From the NCBI GenBank assembly GCA_022794255.1, contig JAAWEL010000047.1:51502-115501 (forward strand): DNA of 64,000 bases, read 5' to 3'. The translations under genes were made by a program, and so were the position numbers. Shown here piece by piece: positions 17,760-26,143 of this stretch. The stretch's first letter is position 1. Each line of letters begins with the position of its first letter. The notes beneath the pieces were generated by a model. The model was given only the letters and a program-made list of their open reading frames with translations, did no database searches and was not told the origin of the DNA. The DNA is from Lachnospiraceae bacterium (GTDB lineage: Bacteria > Bacillota > Clostridia > Lachnospirales > Lachnospiraceae).

Positions 17760-19172
17760 ATGAAGAGACAGACAAGACGGATTTTGGTACCCTGCGCGGC
17801 GGCTGCGTTTACTATAGGAGCTTCCATGATGTCATTTGCAGCAGTGGGCTGGCAGGAGGAAGGAGGTGTGTGGAGATATTATAATTCCAGCGGAGAATAT
17901 GCCACAGAGAGCTGGAAAAAGTCCGGAGACCACTGGTTCTGGCTGGATTCAGACGGGGAGATGGCCACAGATACCCTGGTGGAGGATGACGATGATATTT
18001 ACTATGTCAATGAATCAGGAGCCATGGTGAAAAATGAGTGGCGTCAGCTTGACAATACGGATGACAGTGACGATGCAGCCGATACCTGCTGGTATTACTT
18101 AAGTCCCAATGGAAAGGCCTACAAAGCGCCTGGTTCAGGCAAAACCTCCTTTAAGACCATCGGAGGCTCAAAATATGCTTTTGATGATGAGGGCAGGATG
18201 CTGTATGGCTGGGTGGATGAGGAATCCGGCCGGGTGACAGAGGAGGATGCCTGGAAAACAGGGGTGTATTACCTGGGAGACAACGGTGACGGGGCTCTGC
18301 GGACAAACAAGTGGGAGCATCTTCAGGTAGAAGATGATGAAAATGACGATGACAATTTTGATGGTACCTACTGGTTCTGGTTCGGAGCCAACGGAAAAAA
18401 GGCACAGGACACCACCAAGACGATCAACGGAAGAAAATACCGGTTTGAGGAGCACGGAAATGCAGTTTCCAATTGGTTCAGTCTGGCCAGCAGCTCTACC
18501 GCGTCAGCCTCTGACATGTATTATAATCAGCCGGAGCAGTGCTGGCAGGCTCAGGGATGGTTTAAATCGGTTCCGGATGAAACCATAGATCCGGAGGGTT
18601 ATGAGGATGGCGATGAATACTGGTATTATGCACAGAAGTCAGGAGAGTTGGTAAAGAGCGAGATCCGCAAAATCAACGGACAGTATTACGGCTTTGACGA
18701 GTATGGAAAAATGCTTCACGGCCTTTACAAAATGTCTGTGAATAACCGGGAGATCCAGAGCTACGAAAAGATTGAAAACGAGGATGAGCTTCCCGGCGAG
18801 GACGATGCCTGGCAGGTGTATTACTTTGGCGATACACCCAAGGAGGGCGTGATGAAGACAGGAACAGCCCGGATTGAGGTGGACGGTGAGATCTATACCT
18901 ACGAGTTTAGAAAGTCTGGTGGCCAGCGGGGAGAAGGCTATGACGGCATTCAGGATGGCTCCCTGTATATTAAAGGACGGCTTTTAAAGGCAGACAAGGA
19001 TGCAAAGCTAGAGAAGGTGAACTTTGAGGATCAGGAGTATTTGATTAACACTTCCGGAAAGATTCAGAAGAACAAGAAGAACGTAAAAGACGGGGATGAC
19101 AAATACTACTGCACGGACGGCAATGGTATCATCACCTATGAAGGAAATGAAAAGCAGGAAAAGGAGGACTGA
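17760..19172 (+). CDS. Secreted protein made of cell-wall-binding (choline-binding-like) repeats
   Basis: 470 residues. A signal peptide (MKRQTRRIL, then a hydrophobic Ala-rich core) ends near the AFA-type site at residues 27-29. The rest consists of irregular aromatic-rich repeats such as GGVWRYYNSSGEYATESWKK, HWFWLDSDGEMATDT, YYLSPNGKAYKA and YRFEEHGNAVSNWF, the W/Y-G pattern of CW_binding_1 modules that hold proteins on wall polymers. No catalytic domain is visible, so it is probably a surface-displayed scaffold or adhesin. Long acidic DDD/EDD insertions between repeats could bind calcium. A shared bidirectional terminator separates it from the convergent MerR gene. Confidence 0.85.
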   Translation: MKRQTRRILVPCAAAAFTIGASMMSFAAVGWQEEGGVWRYYNSSGEYATESWKKSGDHWFWLDSDGEMATDTLVEDDDDIYYVNESGAMVKNEWRQLDNTDDSDDAADTCWYYLSPNGKAYKAPGSGKTSFKTIGGSKYAFDDEGRMLYGWVDEESGRVTEEDAWKTGVYYLGDNGDGALRTNKWEHLQVEDDENDDDNFDGTYWFWFGANGKKAQDTTKTINGRKYRFEEHGNAVSNWFSLASSSTASASDMYYNQPEQCWQAQGWFKSVPDETIDPEGYEDGDEYWYYAQKSGELVKSEIRKINGQYYGFDEYGKMLHGLYKMSVNNREIQSYEKIENEDELPGEDDAWQVYYFGDTPKEGVMKTGTARIEVDGEIYTYEFRKSGGQRGEGYDGIQDGSLYIKGRLLKADKDAKLEKVNFEDQEYLINTSGKIQKNKKNVKDGDDKYYCTDGNGIITYEGNEKQEKED

Positions 19173-19223
19173 GGCCAGGGAAAAATAAAGTTTTAAAATT
19201 GATTGCACTCTTATCCATAAAAG

Positions 19224-19263
19224 AACAGCGCAAAGCGGCAGTAAGGCCGCTGAGCGCTGTTTT
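19224..19263. terminator. Bidirectional terminator between convergent genes
   Basis: AACAGCGC (19224-19231) pairs with GCGCTGTT (19254-19261), with an inner AGCGGC/GCCGCT stem. T-rich flanks exist on both sides, so it can serve both the wall-binding protein gene and the MerR gene. Confidence 0.75.
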
Positions 19264-19284
19264 GCTTAAAATGAAGGATAGAAC

Positions 19285-20100
19285 TCAGAAAACCGGAAGA
19301 TAGATCCGGACAAACCAGGTATCCATCCCATCCATACGCCCATGCGTGGCATAGGTGGAATAAAATTGCCGGGACACTAAAAAGCCCTGTTTTTCCGCCC
19401 ATTGGATCAGGGGAAGAAGATCCTGGGAGGAGGGAATACTGGAAGCACAGGTGCAGCAGGCAGACACACACAGCGTGGAGTGGGGCGTGTGGGGCATATC
19501 CCCGGTAATGGGGTAATCCACAAAATCCTTTAAGTAGTCGTAGAGTATCAGCTGGGTGTTTTTGTGCTCCATGTGCAATTTTTGCCCATCCTTTTTGCTC
19601 CAGGTAAATTCGCTGAAGGTGTACATCATATCCAGCCCTGCATATTGTGTGGAATAACGGAACCATTGAGCAACGCTGTCAGAAAGCTCCATATGAGGCA
19701 CAATAATGTAGGCGGAGGGAAAATCCTGCAGGGAAATCTTTCCCAGATTGCACCGGATATCTTCACACTCAGCTTTGGTAAGCTGCAGACGGGCTACGTT
19801 CTGCTGATGAAGCCGAATCTGCTGTTGCTCCTCCTTCAGGCGATTGTCCATAATTGCACTCATCTGCTCAATGGTATTATCCGCCAGGCTAAGGGATTCC
19901 ATGTCATTTAAGTGGAGATCCATTTTCCGTTGATAAAGAATACTGATCAGCCTGGAAATATCCTGATCCGTATAATAACGATAACCATTTTCTCCCCGTT
20001 TCGAGGAAAGGATACCGCGTTTTTCATAGTAGCGGAGTGTGTCACGGCTAAGGCCGATTAAGTCCGCCACATCGCCGATTAAGTATTTTGCTTGTTTCAT
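19285..20100 (-). CDS. MerR-family regulator with C-terminal effector-binding-like domain
   Basis: 271 residues. The N-terminal MerR helix-turn-helix and wing are clear: YLIGDVADLIGLSRDTLRYYEKRGIL then ENGYRYYTDQDISRLISI. A dimerisation helix (about 80-125) leads into a C-terminal domain resembling GyrI/BmrR ligand-binding modules, including a tract with several Cys (SACCTCASS, about 214-222). Such regulators usually sense drugs or other small ligands and activate an efflux gene, but no efflux gene is adjacent. The start is supported by GGAGGTG upstream. Confidence 0.9.
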   Translation of the reverse strand: MKQAKYLIGDVADLIGLSRDTLRYYEKRGILSSKRGENGYRYYTDQDISRLISILYQRKMDLHLNDMESLSLADNTIEQMSAIMDNRLKEEQQQIRLHQQNVARLQLTKAECEDIRCNLGKISLQDFPSAYIIVPHMELSDSVAQWFRYSTQYAGLDMMYTFSEFTWSKKDGQKLHMEHKNTQLILYDYLKDFVDYPITGDMPHTPHSTLCVSACCTCASSIPSSQDLLPLIQWAEKQGFLVSRQFYSTYATHGRMDGMDTWFVRIYLPVF

Positions 20101-20326
20101 AGTAGTATTTCACCTCCAATTATTGATATAACAGGAAAGAAAAGGAAAATCAATAGAGGTAATAAAAATGTAATAATATGTAAGAGAGTGTGAAAACAGA
20201 ATTAAGAATTGTAATTGAGATTCTTGATTTTCCAAATAAGGAAAACAGTTATTAAGATACAATTTTGGGCAGATGGGAATATTAAGATAGAGAAATCGTA
20301 GAAGCGTTTATTCAGGAGGCATCAAC

Positions 20327-20914
20327 ATGTCAGTAGAAACTATGCTTTCATTTTTTCAGACCTGCGGACCAAAAGGACGGCTGGGATTTCAGGTGGCAGT
20401 TCAGTGCGGTCCGGTGCTAAAAAATGTGAAAATATCAAATATGATGACAGGAAAACCGGGAAGCTGGTACCAGATTCAAAATGAACTGAAAAGAAGCCGG
20501 ATTATCTGCATTCCCCTGTATATGGCAAGGGACCGGGAGATATTATTTTTGTATCGGTACAGTCAGCTGGAAAGTCATCTTAAAAGGGAGCAGGTCCGCA
20601 GGCTTCTTGACCATTTTGGCTATGAGGAGTATGGAGTTGCACCTGTGCTGAAGCATCTTCGGGAGAGATACCGGCAGTACGGCGGACAGGGCGGACCATT
20701 TCCTCATGAGTTGGGAGTTCTTTTGGAATATCCAGTGGAGGATGTGAAAGGCTATATAGTCAATCAGGGACAGAACAGCCTTATTTCCCGGTACTGGAAG
20801 GTGTATCATAACAGGCAGGAGGCGGAGAGAATCTTTCATCTGTATGATGAAGCCAGGGAGATGGCAATGAGGGAGATCGTTGCGGGATCTTCTCTGTGCC
20901 AGGTGGTCGTTTAG
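20327..20914 (+). CDS. DUF3793 family protein
   Basis: 195 residues, cytosolic by composition. Family features of DUF3793 are present: an N-terminal CGPVL with surrounding residues, HELGVLLEYPVEDVKGYI near residue 125, and a SRYWKVYHNRQEA block near 148-160. The family is common in Clostridia and often lies near iron or flavodoxin genes; here it stands alone just upstream of the zinc transporter genes but ends in its own terminator (20926-20961). The biochemical function is unknown. Confidence 0.8.
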   Translation: MSVETMLSFFQTCGPKGRLGFQVAVQCGPVLKNVKISNMMTGKPGSWYQIQNELKRSRIICIPLYMARDREILFLYRYSQLESHLKREQVRRLLDHFGYEEYGVAPVLKHLRERYRQYGGQGGPFPHELGVLLEYPVEDVKGYIVNQGQNSLISRYWKVYHNRQEAERIFHLYDEAREMAMREIVAGSSLCQVVV

Positions 20915-20925
20915 AAGGAGATATA

Positions 20926-20961
20926 AAAGAGGTCCGGGCATAGAGCAGGGGCTTCTTTTTT
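20926..20961 (+). terminator. Rho-independent terminator after the DUF3793 gene
   Basis: AAAGAGGTCC (20926-20935) pairs with GGGCTTCTTT (20949-20958), including two G-U pairs, and a T run follows. Confidence 0.6.
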
Positions 20962-20979
20962 ACTTTATAGGAAATAGAC

Positions 20980-21008
20980 TTGAAATAGAAGGGCATGTGG
21001 CATATAAT
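20980..21008 (+). promoter_or_regulatory. Sigma-A promoter of the znuACB operon
   Basis: TTGAAA (20980-20985), a 17-base spacer and consensus TATAAT (21003-21008) lie 38 bases before the znuA start. No clear Zur box was found around it. Confidence 0.65.
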
Positions 21009-21046
21009 AAGCAGGAAAAACAAACCAGCAGAAAGCGGGATGATTT

Positions 21047-22081
21047 ATGGTACGGAAGTGGAACAGAAGTCTGATTTTATGTGGATTTATATGGATTGTG
21101 ATGCTGGTTGGCTGTGAGAGTCTGGGGCAAGGTTTGAGTGCAAGTGACAGGGGGACAGGGAAGAAATCCGGTGGGATAAAGGCTCAGACCATGTACACAG
21201 AAAATAGAGAGGATTCCCGGGAAAGTAAAAAGAAGGTGGTAGTCACTTTGTTTCCTTATTATGATTTTGTCAGACAGATTGCCGGGGATAATGTGGAGTT
21301 GACCCTGGTGATACCCGCAGGAATGGACAGCCATTCCTTTGAGCCTACACCAGCGGATATGAGGACCATTCAAAATGCAGATATTTTGATTTGCAATGGT
21401 GGCGGGATGGAGCATTGGCTGTCTCAGGTATTAGAGGCCACAGACACTTCCCACATGCGCATAGTGACCATGATGGATTACGTGGATGTGGTGGAGGAAG
21501 AGCTGGTGGAGGGGATGGAGGTAGAAGATCACGAGCATCATGGAGAGACCGAGTATGATGAGCATATCTGGACCTCTCCGGTTAATGCCATGAAGCTGGC
21601 CAGTGTCATCGGACAGTTGTTGGAGGAACAGGATCCAGCTCATGGTCAGGAGTACCAGGAAAGAACCAGGGCATTTTTGGAGGAGCTTGAGCGAATCGAC
21701 CAGAGCTTTCGGCAGATCTGTGAGAGCCGCAGAAGAAATGTGATTGTAGTGGGGGACAAGTTCCCATTCCGGTATCTGGCAGAGGAGTATGGCATAGATT
21801 ACCGGGCGGCCTTTTCCGGGTGTAGTACAGACACAGAACCCAGTGCCCGGACGATTGCATATCTCATTGACAAGGTGAAGGAAGAAAAGCTTCCTGTGAT
21901 CTATTTTCTTGAGACAGGAAGCCGGCGGGTGTCAGAGATTATAGGGGAGGAGACCAGGGCAAAGCCCCTTCTTCTTCACTCTTGTCACACAGTGACCCGG
22001 AGGCAGTTTGAGGAAGGCGTTACCTATGTGGAGCTGATGGAGCAGAATATAGAGAATCTGAAAAAAGGGCTGAATGAATGA
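21047..22081 (+). CDS. znuA: Zinc/manganese ABC transporter substrate-binding lipoprotein (ZnuA-like)
   Basis: 344 residues. A lipoprotein signal with lipobox LVGC is followed by a cluster A-I metal-binding fold: VVVTLFPYYDFVRQIAGDNVELTLVIPAGMDSHSFEPTPADMR carries the first metal His, GGGMEHWL and DEHIWTSPVNAMKLA the others. A short acidic His-rich loop (EVEDHEHHGETEYDEH, about 157-172) is typical of zinc rather than manganese binders. The stop overlaps the ATPase gene start by four bases, and the permease follows, giving a complete znuACB operon. Confidence 0.92.
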   Translation: MVRKWNRSLILCGFIWIVMLVGCESLGQGLSASDRGTGKKSGGIKAQTMYTENREDSRESKKKVVVTLFPYYDFVRQIAGDNVELTLVIPAGMDSHSFEPTPADMRTIQNADILICNGGGMEHWLSQVLEATDTSHMRIVTMMDYVDVVEEELVEGMEVEDHEHHGETEYDEHIWTSPVNAMKLASVIGQLLEEQDPAHGQEYQERTRAFLEELERIDQSFRQICESRRRNVIVVGDKFPFRYLAEEYGIDYRAAFSGCSTDTEPSARTIAYLIDKVKEEKLPVIYFLETGSRRVSEIIGEETRAKPLLLHSCHTVTRRQFEEGVTYVELMEQNIENLKKGLNE

Positions 22082-22797
22082 AACCATTTATTGTATGTGA
22101 GCATGTGGATTTTGGATATGAGAATCAGGATGCAGTCATTGACTTAAGCCTTGCCATTTATCCTGGGGATTATCTGTGCATTGTAGGTGCCAATGGCTCT
22201 GGAAAAAGTACATTGGTCAAGGGTCTTTTAGGGCTTCTTACTCCCACAGCGGGTACTCTTACGGTTTTGGAGGAGCTGCAAAGAGGCGGGATCGGCTATC
22301 TTCCCCAGCAGACTGCTGCCCAGCGGGATTTTCCGGCAACGGTGGGGGAGGTGGTCCTGTCCGGTACCTTAAGCCGCCGGGGAAATCTCCCCTTTTATTC
22401 CAGAAGAGAGAAAGCTTTGGCCCTGAGAAATATGGAACGGCTGGGGCTTATGGGACTGGAAAAAAAGTGCTATCGTGAGCTGTCCGGAGGCCAGCAGCAG
22501 AGAGTATTGATTGCCCGGGCCTTGTGTGCCACCGAGCATATGCTGATCCTAGACGAGCCCACCACCGGTCTGGACCCTTCTGCTATTCAGGATTTTTACC
22601 GGCTGGTCAGGGAGCTGAACAAGAAGGATCACATCACCATTGTCATGGTTTCCCACGACATTCGCAATGTGATATTGCAGGCAGACAGGATTCTTCATAT
22701 GCAGCAGCAGGTGTTGTTTTTGGGAACCACCGGGGATTATAAAAAAACTATGGCGGGAAGAGATTTTCTGGGAGAGGAGGCATTAGGAGGAGAATGA
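22078..22797 (+). CDS. znuC: Zinc/manganese ABC transporter ATP-binding protein (ZnuC-like)
   Basis: 239 residues. Walker A is GANGSGKST near residue 40, the ABC signature LSGGQQQRVLIARAL near 140, Walker B LILDEPTTGLD and the H-loop MVSHD. It powers metal import through the permease encoded next. It overlaps znuA (ATGA) and znuB, so the three are translated as one coupled unit. Confidence 0.95.
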   Translation: MKPFIVCEHVDFGYENQDAVIDLSLAIYPGDYLCIVGANGSGKSTLVKGLLGLLTPTAGTLTVLEELQRGGIGYLPQQTAAQRDFPATVGEVVLSGTLSRRGNLPFYSRREKALALRNMERLGLMGLEKKCYRELSGGQQQRVLIARALCATEHMLILDEPTTGLDPSAIQDFYRLVRELNKKDHITIVMVSHDIRNVILQADRILHMQQQVLFLGTTGDYKKTMAGRDFLGEEALGGE

Positions 22798-23618
22798 GAC
22801 TGATTGGAGAGATGCTGTCCTATCCGTTTCTGGTGCGGGCTCTGGCCGGAGGAGTTTTAGTATCCCTGTGTGCGGCTCTTTTGGGAGTGAGTCTGGTCCT
22901 TAAACGATATTCCATGATTGGAGATGGACTGTCCCATGTGTCTTTCGGAGCTTTATCCATTGCCGTGGCAGCAGGGTGGTCCCCTTTGTCCATCTCGGTT
23001 CCGGTAGTGACCCTGGCTGCCTTTTTTCTTCTTCGGATAACGGAAAATGGCAAGCTGAAAAGTGATGCGGCGATTGCCATGATATCTGCTTCAGCACTGG
23101 CAGTGGGAATTGTGGTCACTTCTCTGACCACGGGAATGACCACAGATGTGGGCAGCTATATGTTTGGCAGTATTCTGGCTATGAGCCGGCAGGATGTGTG
23201 TCTTTCTGTGCTTCTGTCCGTGGTGGTGCTCTGCTTGTACGTGTTTTGCTATAACAAGATTTTTGCCATAACCTTTGATGAAAGCTTTGCCAGAGCCACA
23301 GGAGTCCGGGTGGGATTCTATAATATTCTGATTGCGGTTCTCACAGCTGTGACGATTGTGCTTGGAATGCGGATGATGGGGGCCATGCTGATCTCCAGCC
23401 TGATTATCTTTCCGGCTCTGACGGCTATGCAGGTGTTTAAAAGCTTTCGGGGCGTGGTGGTGTGCTCCGGCATTTTGTCCGTAGCCTGCTTTCTTGCAGG
23501 GATGGTTTTGTCTTATGGACTGTCCACACCGGCAGGAGCCAGCGTGGTTTTAGTGAATCTGGCTGTGTTTCTCTTGTTTGCAGGGATTGCCCGGTTGAAA
23601 CATTTTAACATAGGTTAG
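22794..23618 (+). CDS. znuB: Zinc/manganese ABC transporter permease (ZnuB-like)
   Basis: 274 residues, about eight membrane spans, ABC-3 permease family. Typical blocks are GGVLVSLCAALLGVSLVLKRYSMIGDGLSHVSFGALSIA and the later MMGAMLISSLIIFPALTAMQ. It completes the transporter with the binding lipoprotein and ATPase upstream; the start overlaps the ATPase stop. The ktrB gene follows after 34 bases, in the same direction. Confidence 0.94.
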   Translation: MRLIGEMLSYPFLVRALAGGVLVSLCAALLGVSLVLKRYSMIGDGLSHVSFGALSIAVAAGWSPLSISVPVVTLAAFFLLRITENGKLKSDAAIAMISASALAVGIVVTSLTTGMTTDVGSYMFGSILAMSRQDVCLSVLLSVVVLCLYVFCYNKIFAITFDESFARATGVRVGFYNILIAVLTAVTIVLGMRMMGAMLISSLIIFPALTAMQVFKSFRGVVVCSGILSVACFLAGMVLSYGLSTPAGASVVLVNLAVFLLFAGIARLKHFNIG

Positions 23619-23652
23619 TGCAGAGGGGAAGAAAAGAGGAGGTGTATAAAAT

Positions 23653-25026
23653 ATGCCAATGTTGAAAAAGGGTCTGTTGGGGAAACTGTATCAGGTGCGC
23701 AGCCATCTGACGCAGACACAATTTATCGCTTATGGCTTTTTGGGAATGATTCTTATGGGAACCCTGCTTTTGATGCTGCCGGTTTCCAGCAAGACAGGGC
23801 AGGTCAGCGGATTTTTAAATTGTCTGTTTACAGCCACCAGCGCGTCCTGTGTGACAGGACTGGTGGTGTATGATACCTGGACGCACTGGTCCTTGTTTGG
23901 TCAGCTGGTGCTTCTGACGCTGATCCAGATCGGCGGCCTGGGGTTTGTGACCATTGGTGTTTTTTTGTCTATTGTTTTGCGCCGGAGAATCGGCTTAAAG
24001 GAGCGGGGACTGATGCAGGAGAGTGTGAATACTCTGCAGATCGGCGGCATGGTACATTTGGCGAAAAAGATTATTCTTGGCACGGCAATTTTTGAGGGGA
24101 CAGGGGCAGTGTTGTTGGCGATCCGCTTTGTTCCGGAATATGGCTTCTTAAGAGGTATTTATTACGGAATTTTTCACGCCATATCTGCCTTTTGTAATGC
24201 AGGCTTTGATTTGATGGGATGTCAGGGGCCCTACAGCTCCCTGGTAAATTATTATAATGACTGGCTGGTCAATCTGGTGATCATGGCTTTGATCATAATC
24301 GGCGGGATCGGTTTTATTGTGTGGGATGATTTGAGCAAAAATGGTCTTCGGTTTCACCGGTATATGCTTCACACAAAGATAGTGCTTTTGACCACCATTG
24401 TTTTACTGGCAGGCAGTACATGGTTGTTTTATCGCTTTGAAGCGGATAGTTTGTTGGTGGGGATGGATGGAAGCGGAAGGATTCTCACCTCACTTTTTTC
24501 TGCAGTGACAGCCCGGACGGCCGGTTTTAATACGGTGGATACCGCGGCACTCACAGACGCCAGCAAAATGTTGACTGTGCTGTTAATGTTTGTTGGAGGG
24601 AGTCCCGGGTCAACAGCCGGTGGTGTGAAAACCACCACCATCATTGTGCTGTATCTTCACCTTTGGTCTTCGATTCAGAGGACATATGGGGTTAATGCCT
24701 TTGGAAGGCGTCTGGAAGATGATGTTCTTAAAAGAGCCAGTGCTATTTTTATGGTAAATTTAACTTTGGCTTTGGGAGCTTCTCTGTTTATTATGGCCAC
24801 ACAGAATTTTCCTGTAATGGATGTTTTGTTTGAGACATTTTCCGCTATTGGAACAGTCGGCATGACAACCGGCATCACAAGAGGGCTTAGTATGGGATCA
24901 AGATTTGCAATTATTTTTTTGATGTATTGTGGACGGGTGGGCAGTTTATCCTTTGCCCTGTCCTTTACTCAGCATAAAAAGGTGGCGCGGGTGAAACAGC
25001 CGGTGGGCAGGATTACCATTGGATAA
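23653..25026 (+). CDS. ktrB: Potassium uptake transporter, KtrB/TrkH family
   Basis: 457 residues with four membrane-pore-membrane repeats. The pore loops are recognisable: TATSASCVTGL, FHAISAFCNAGFDL, TARTAGFNTVD and FSAIGTVGMTTGIT, each with the selectivity-filter glycine. The length and the N-terminal TQTQFIAYGFLGMILMGTLLLMLPVS match KtrB more than E. coli TrkH. It forms a potassium (perhaps sodium-coupled) channel with the regulatory ring encoded next. Start supported by AGGAGG. Confidence 0.93.
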   Translation: MPMLKKGLLGKLYQVRSHLTQTQFIAYGFLGMILMGTLLLMLPVSSKTGQVSGFLNCLFTATSASCVTGLVVYDTWTHWSLFGQLVLLTLIQIGGLGFVTIGVFLSIVLRRRIGLKERGLMQESVNTLQIGGMVHLAKKIILGTAIFEGTGAVLLAIRFVPEYGFLRGIYYGIFHAISAFCNAGFDLMGCQGPYSSLVNYYNDWLVNLVIMALIIIGGIGFIVWDDLSKNGLRFHRYMLHTKIVLLTTIVLLAGSTWLFYRFEADSLLVGMDGSGRILTSLFSAVTARTAGFNTVDTAALTDASKMLTVLLMFVGGSPGSTAGGVKTTTIIVLYLHLWSSIQRTYGVNAFGRRLEDDVLKRASAIFMVNLTLALGASLFIMATQNFPVMDVLFETFSAIGTVGMTTGITRGLSMGSRFAIIFLMYCGRVGSLSFALSFTQHKKVARVKQPVGRITIG

Positions 25027-25065
25027 TAAAAAACGATCAGGAAGAGTGAAGAAAGGAGAGCAGGG

Positions 25066-25719
25066 ATGAAATCGATTTTGATTATTGGAATGGGGCGGTT
25101 TGGGCGTCATTTATGTACCAACCTGGCAAAGCTGGGGAACCAGATCATGGCAGTGGATGAAAATGAGGAGACTCTTGAGGACATGCTGGACTATGTGGTC
25201 AGTGCCAAGATCGGGGACTGTACCAATGAAGCCGTGTTAAAGAGTCTGGGCGTGGACAATTTTGACATATGTTTTATCTGTATTGGGACCAATTTCCAGA
25301 GCAGCCTGGAGATCACCAGCATGGTGAAGGAGATGGGAGGGCGGTATGTGGTCAGTAAGGCTAACCGGGATATTCATGCCAAATTCCTTCTGCGCAACGG
25401 GGCCGATGAGGTGATTTATCCGGACCGGGATATTGCTGAGAAGCTGGCGGTGCGGTACAGTGCCAACCATGTGTTTGACTATATTGAGCTGACAGAGGAG
25501 TTCTCCATCTATGAGATACCTCCCCTGCCGGAGTGGGTGGGAAAGAGTATTATTGATCTGAGCATTCGGAATAAATACCATATCAGTATTCTGGCAACGA
25601 AAGAGGGGGAGAAGGCAAAACTGATGCCTCCTGCGGATTATGTGATCCGGGCAGATGAACATTTGATGGTAATTGGAAAAAATGAGGATGTGGAGGGGAT
25701 TTTAAGGCTGCTGAAATAG
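25066..25719 (+). CDS. ktrA: Potassium uptake regulatory subunit, KtrA/TrkA (RCK) family
   Basis: 217 residues: one RCK_N Rossmann domain (GMGRFGRHL near residues 7-15) and one RCK_C/TrkA-C domain in the last 70 residues. The single-unit length fits KtrA, which forms an octameric ring that gates KtrB in response to nucleotides. It follows ktrB after 39 bases with a good ribosome site and ends in a strong terminator (25756-25790). Confidence 0.94.
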   Translation: MKSILIIGMGRFGRHLCTNLAKLGNQIMAVDENEETLEDMLDYVVSAKIGDCTNEAVLKSLGVDNFDICFICIGTNFQSSLEITSMVKEMGGRYVVSKANRDIHAKFLLRNGADEVIYPDRDIAEKLAVRYSANHVFDYIELTEEFSIYEIPPLPEWVGKSIIDLSIRNKYHISILATKEGEKAKLMPPADYVIRADEHLMVIGKNEDVEGILRLLK

Positions 25720-25755
25720 AGGGGCAATGGGTCATTATACAGATAAAAAAAGAGA

Positions 25756-25790
25756 CGGGCAGCAGAGAGCTGCCCGCCTTCTTTTATTTT
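25756..25790. terminator. Terminator after ktrA
   Basis: CGGGCAGC (25756-25763) pairs with GCTGCCCG (25769-25776) around AGAGA; a T-rich tail follows. It overlaps the end of the convergent small membrane protein gene. Confidence 0.75.
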
Positions 25791-26095
25791 AATTTTTTGT
25801 CCAGGTAGGTCCATAGGCGATACATAAGAAAACCCCATGCGAAAAAGAGAAGGATCAGGATACTTAAAGGAACCTGGTTATTGTAGGGATTGGGCAGAAA
25901 ATATTTCTGCCAGCCCGGAATGTCTGTATAGTAGTATTGCCCCGGACCAAAATCGATTCCCGGAACCTGCCCGATGTTATTAACCATGATATAGATGGCA
26001 ATGGCGCAGGAAGCCAAAAAGATTAAAATGGCAGCGGTGCAAATGACGCCCATGGGGGTGGAAGGAATCAAAGGGTTTTTTTGACTTTTTTTCAT
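25784..26095 (-). CDS. Small two-span membrane protein next to YeiH
   Basis: 103 residues from ATG 26095 (the frame also opens at a TTG at 26122, but AAGGATAAGG suits the ATG). Two hydrophobic segments, about residues 18-38 and 74-92, flank a loop with GIDFGPGQYYYTDIPGWQKYF. No family is recognised. It follows the YeiH-type transporter gene after 48 bases on the same strand and is probably its partner or accessory subunit. Confidence 0.7.
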   Translation of the reverse strand: MKKSQKNPLIPSTPMGVICTAAILIFLASCAIAIYIMVNNIGQVPGIDFGPGQYYYTDIPGWQKYFLPNPYNNQVPLSILILLFFAWGFLMYRLWTYLDKKLK

Positions 26096-26143
26096 GACCT
26101 TATCCTTTCTGAGGGTTGACAACAGTCACAGTTTTTAGAAAGA

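Noticed and set aside
23653..24083. Open frames opposite ktrB
   Set aside because: Shadows of the membrane-protein codons; no start signals.
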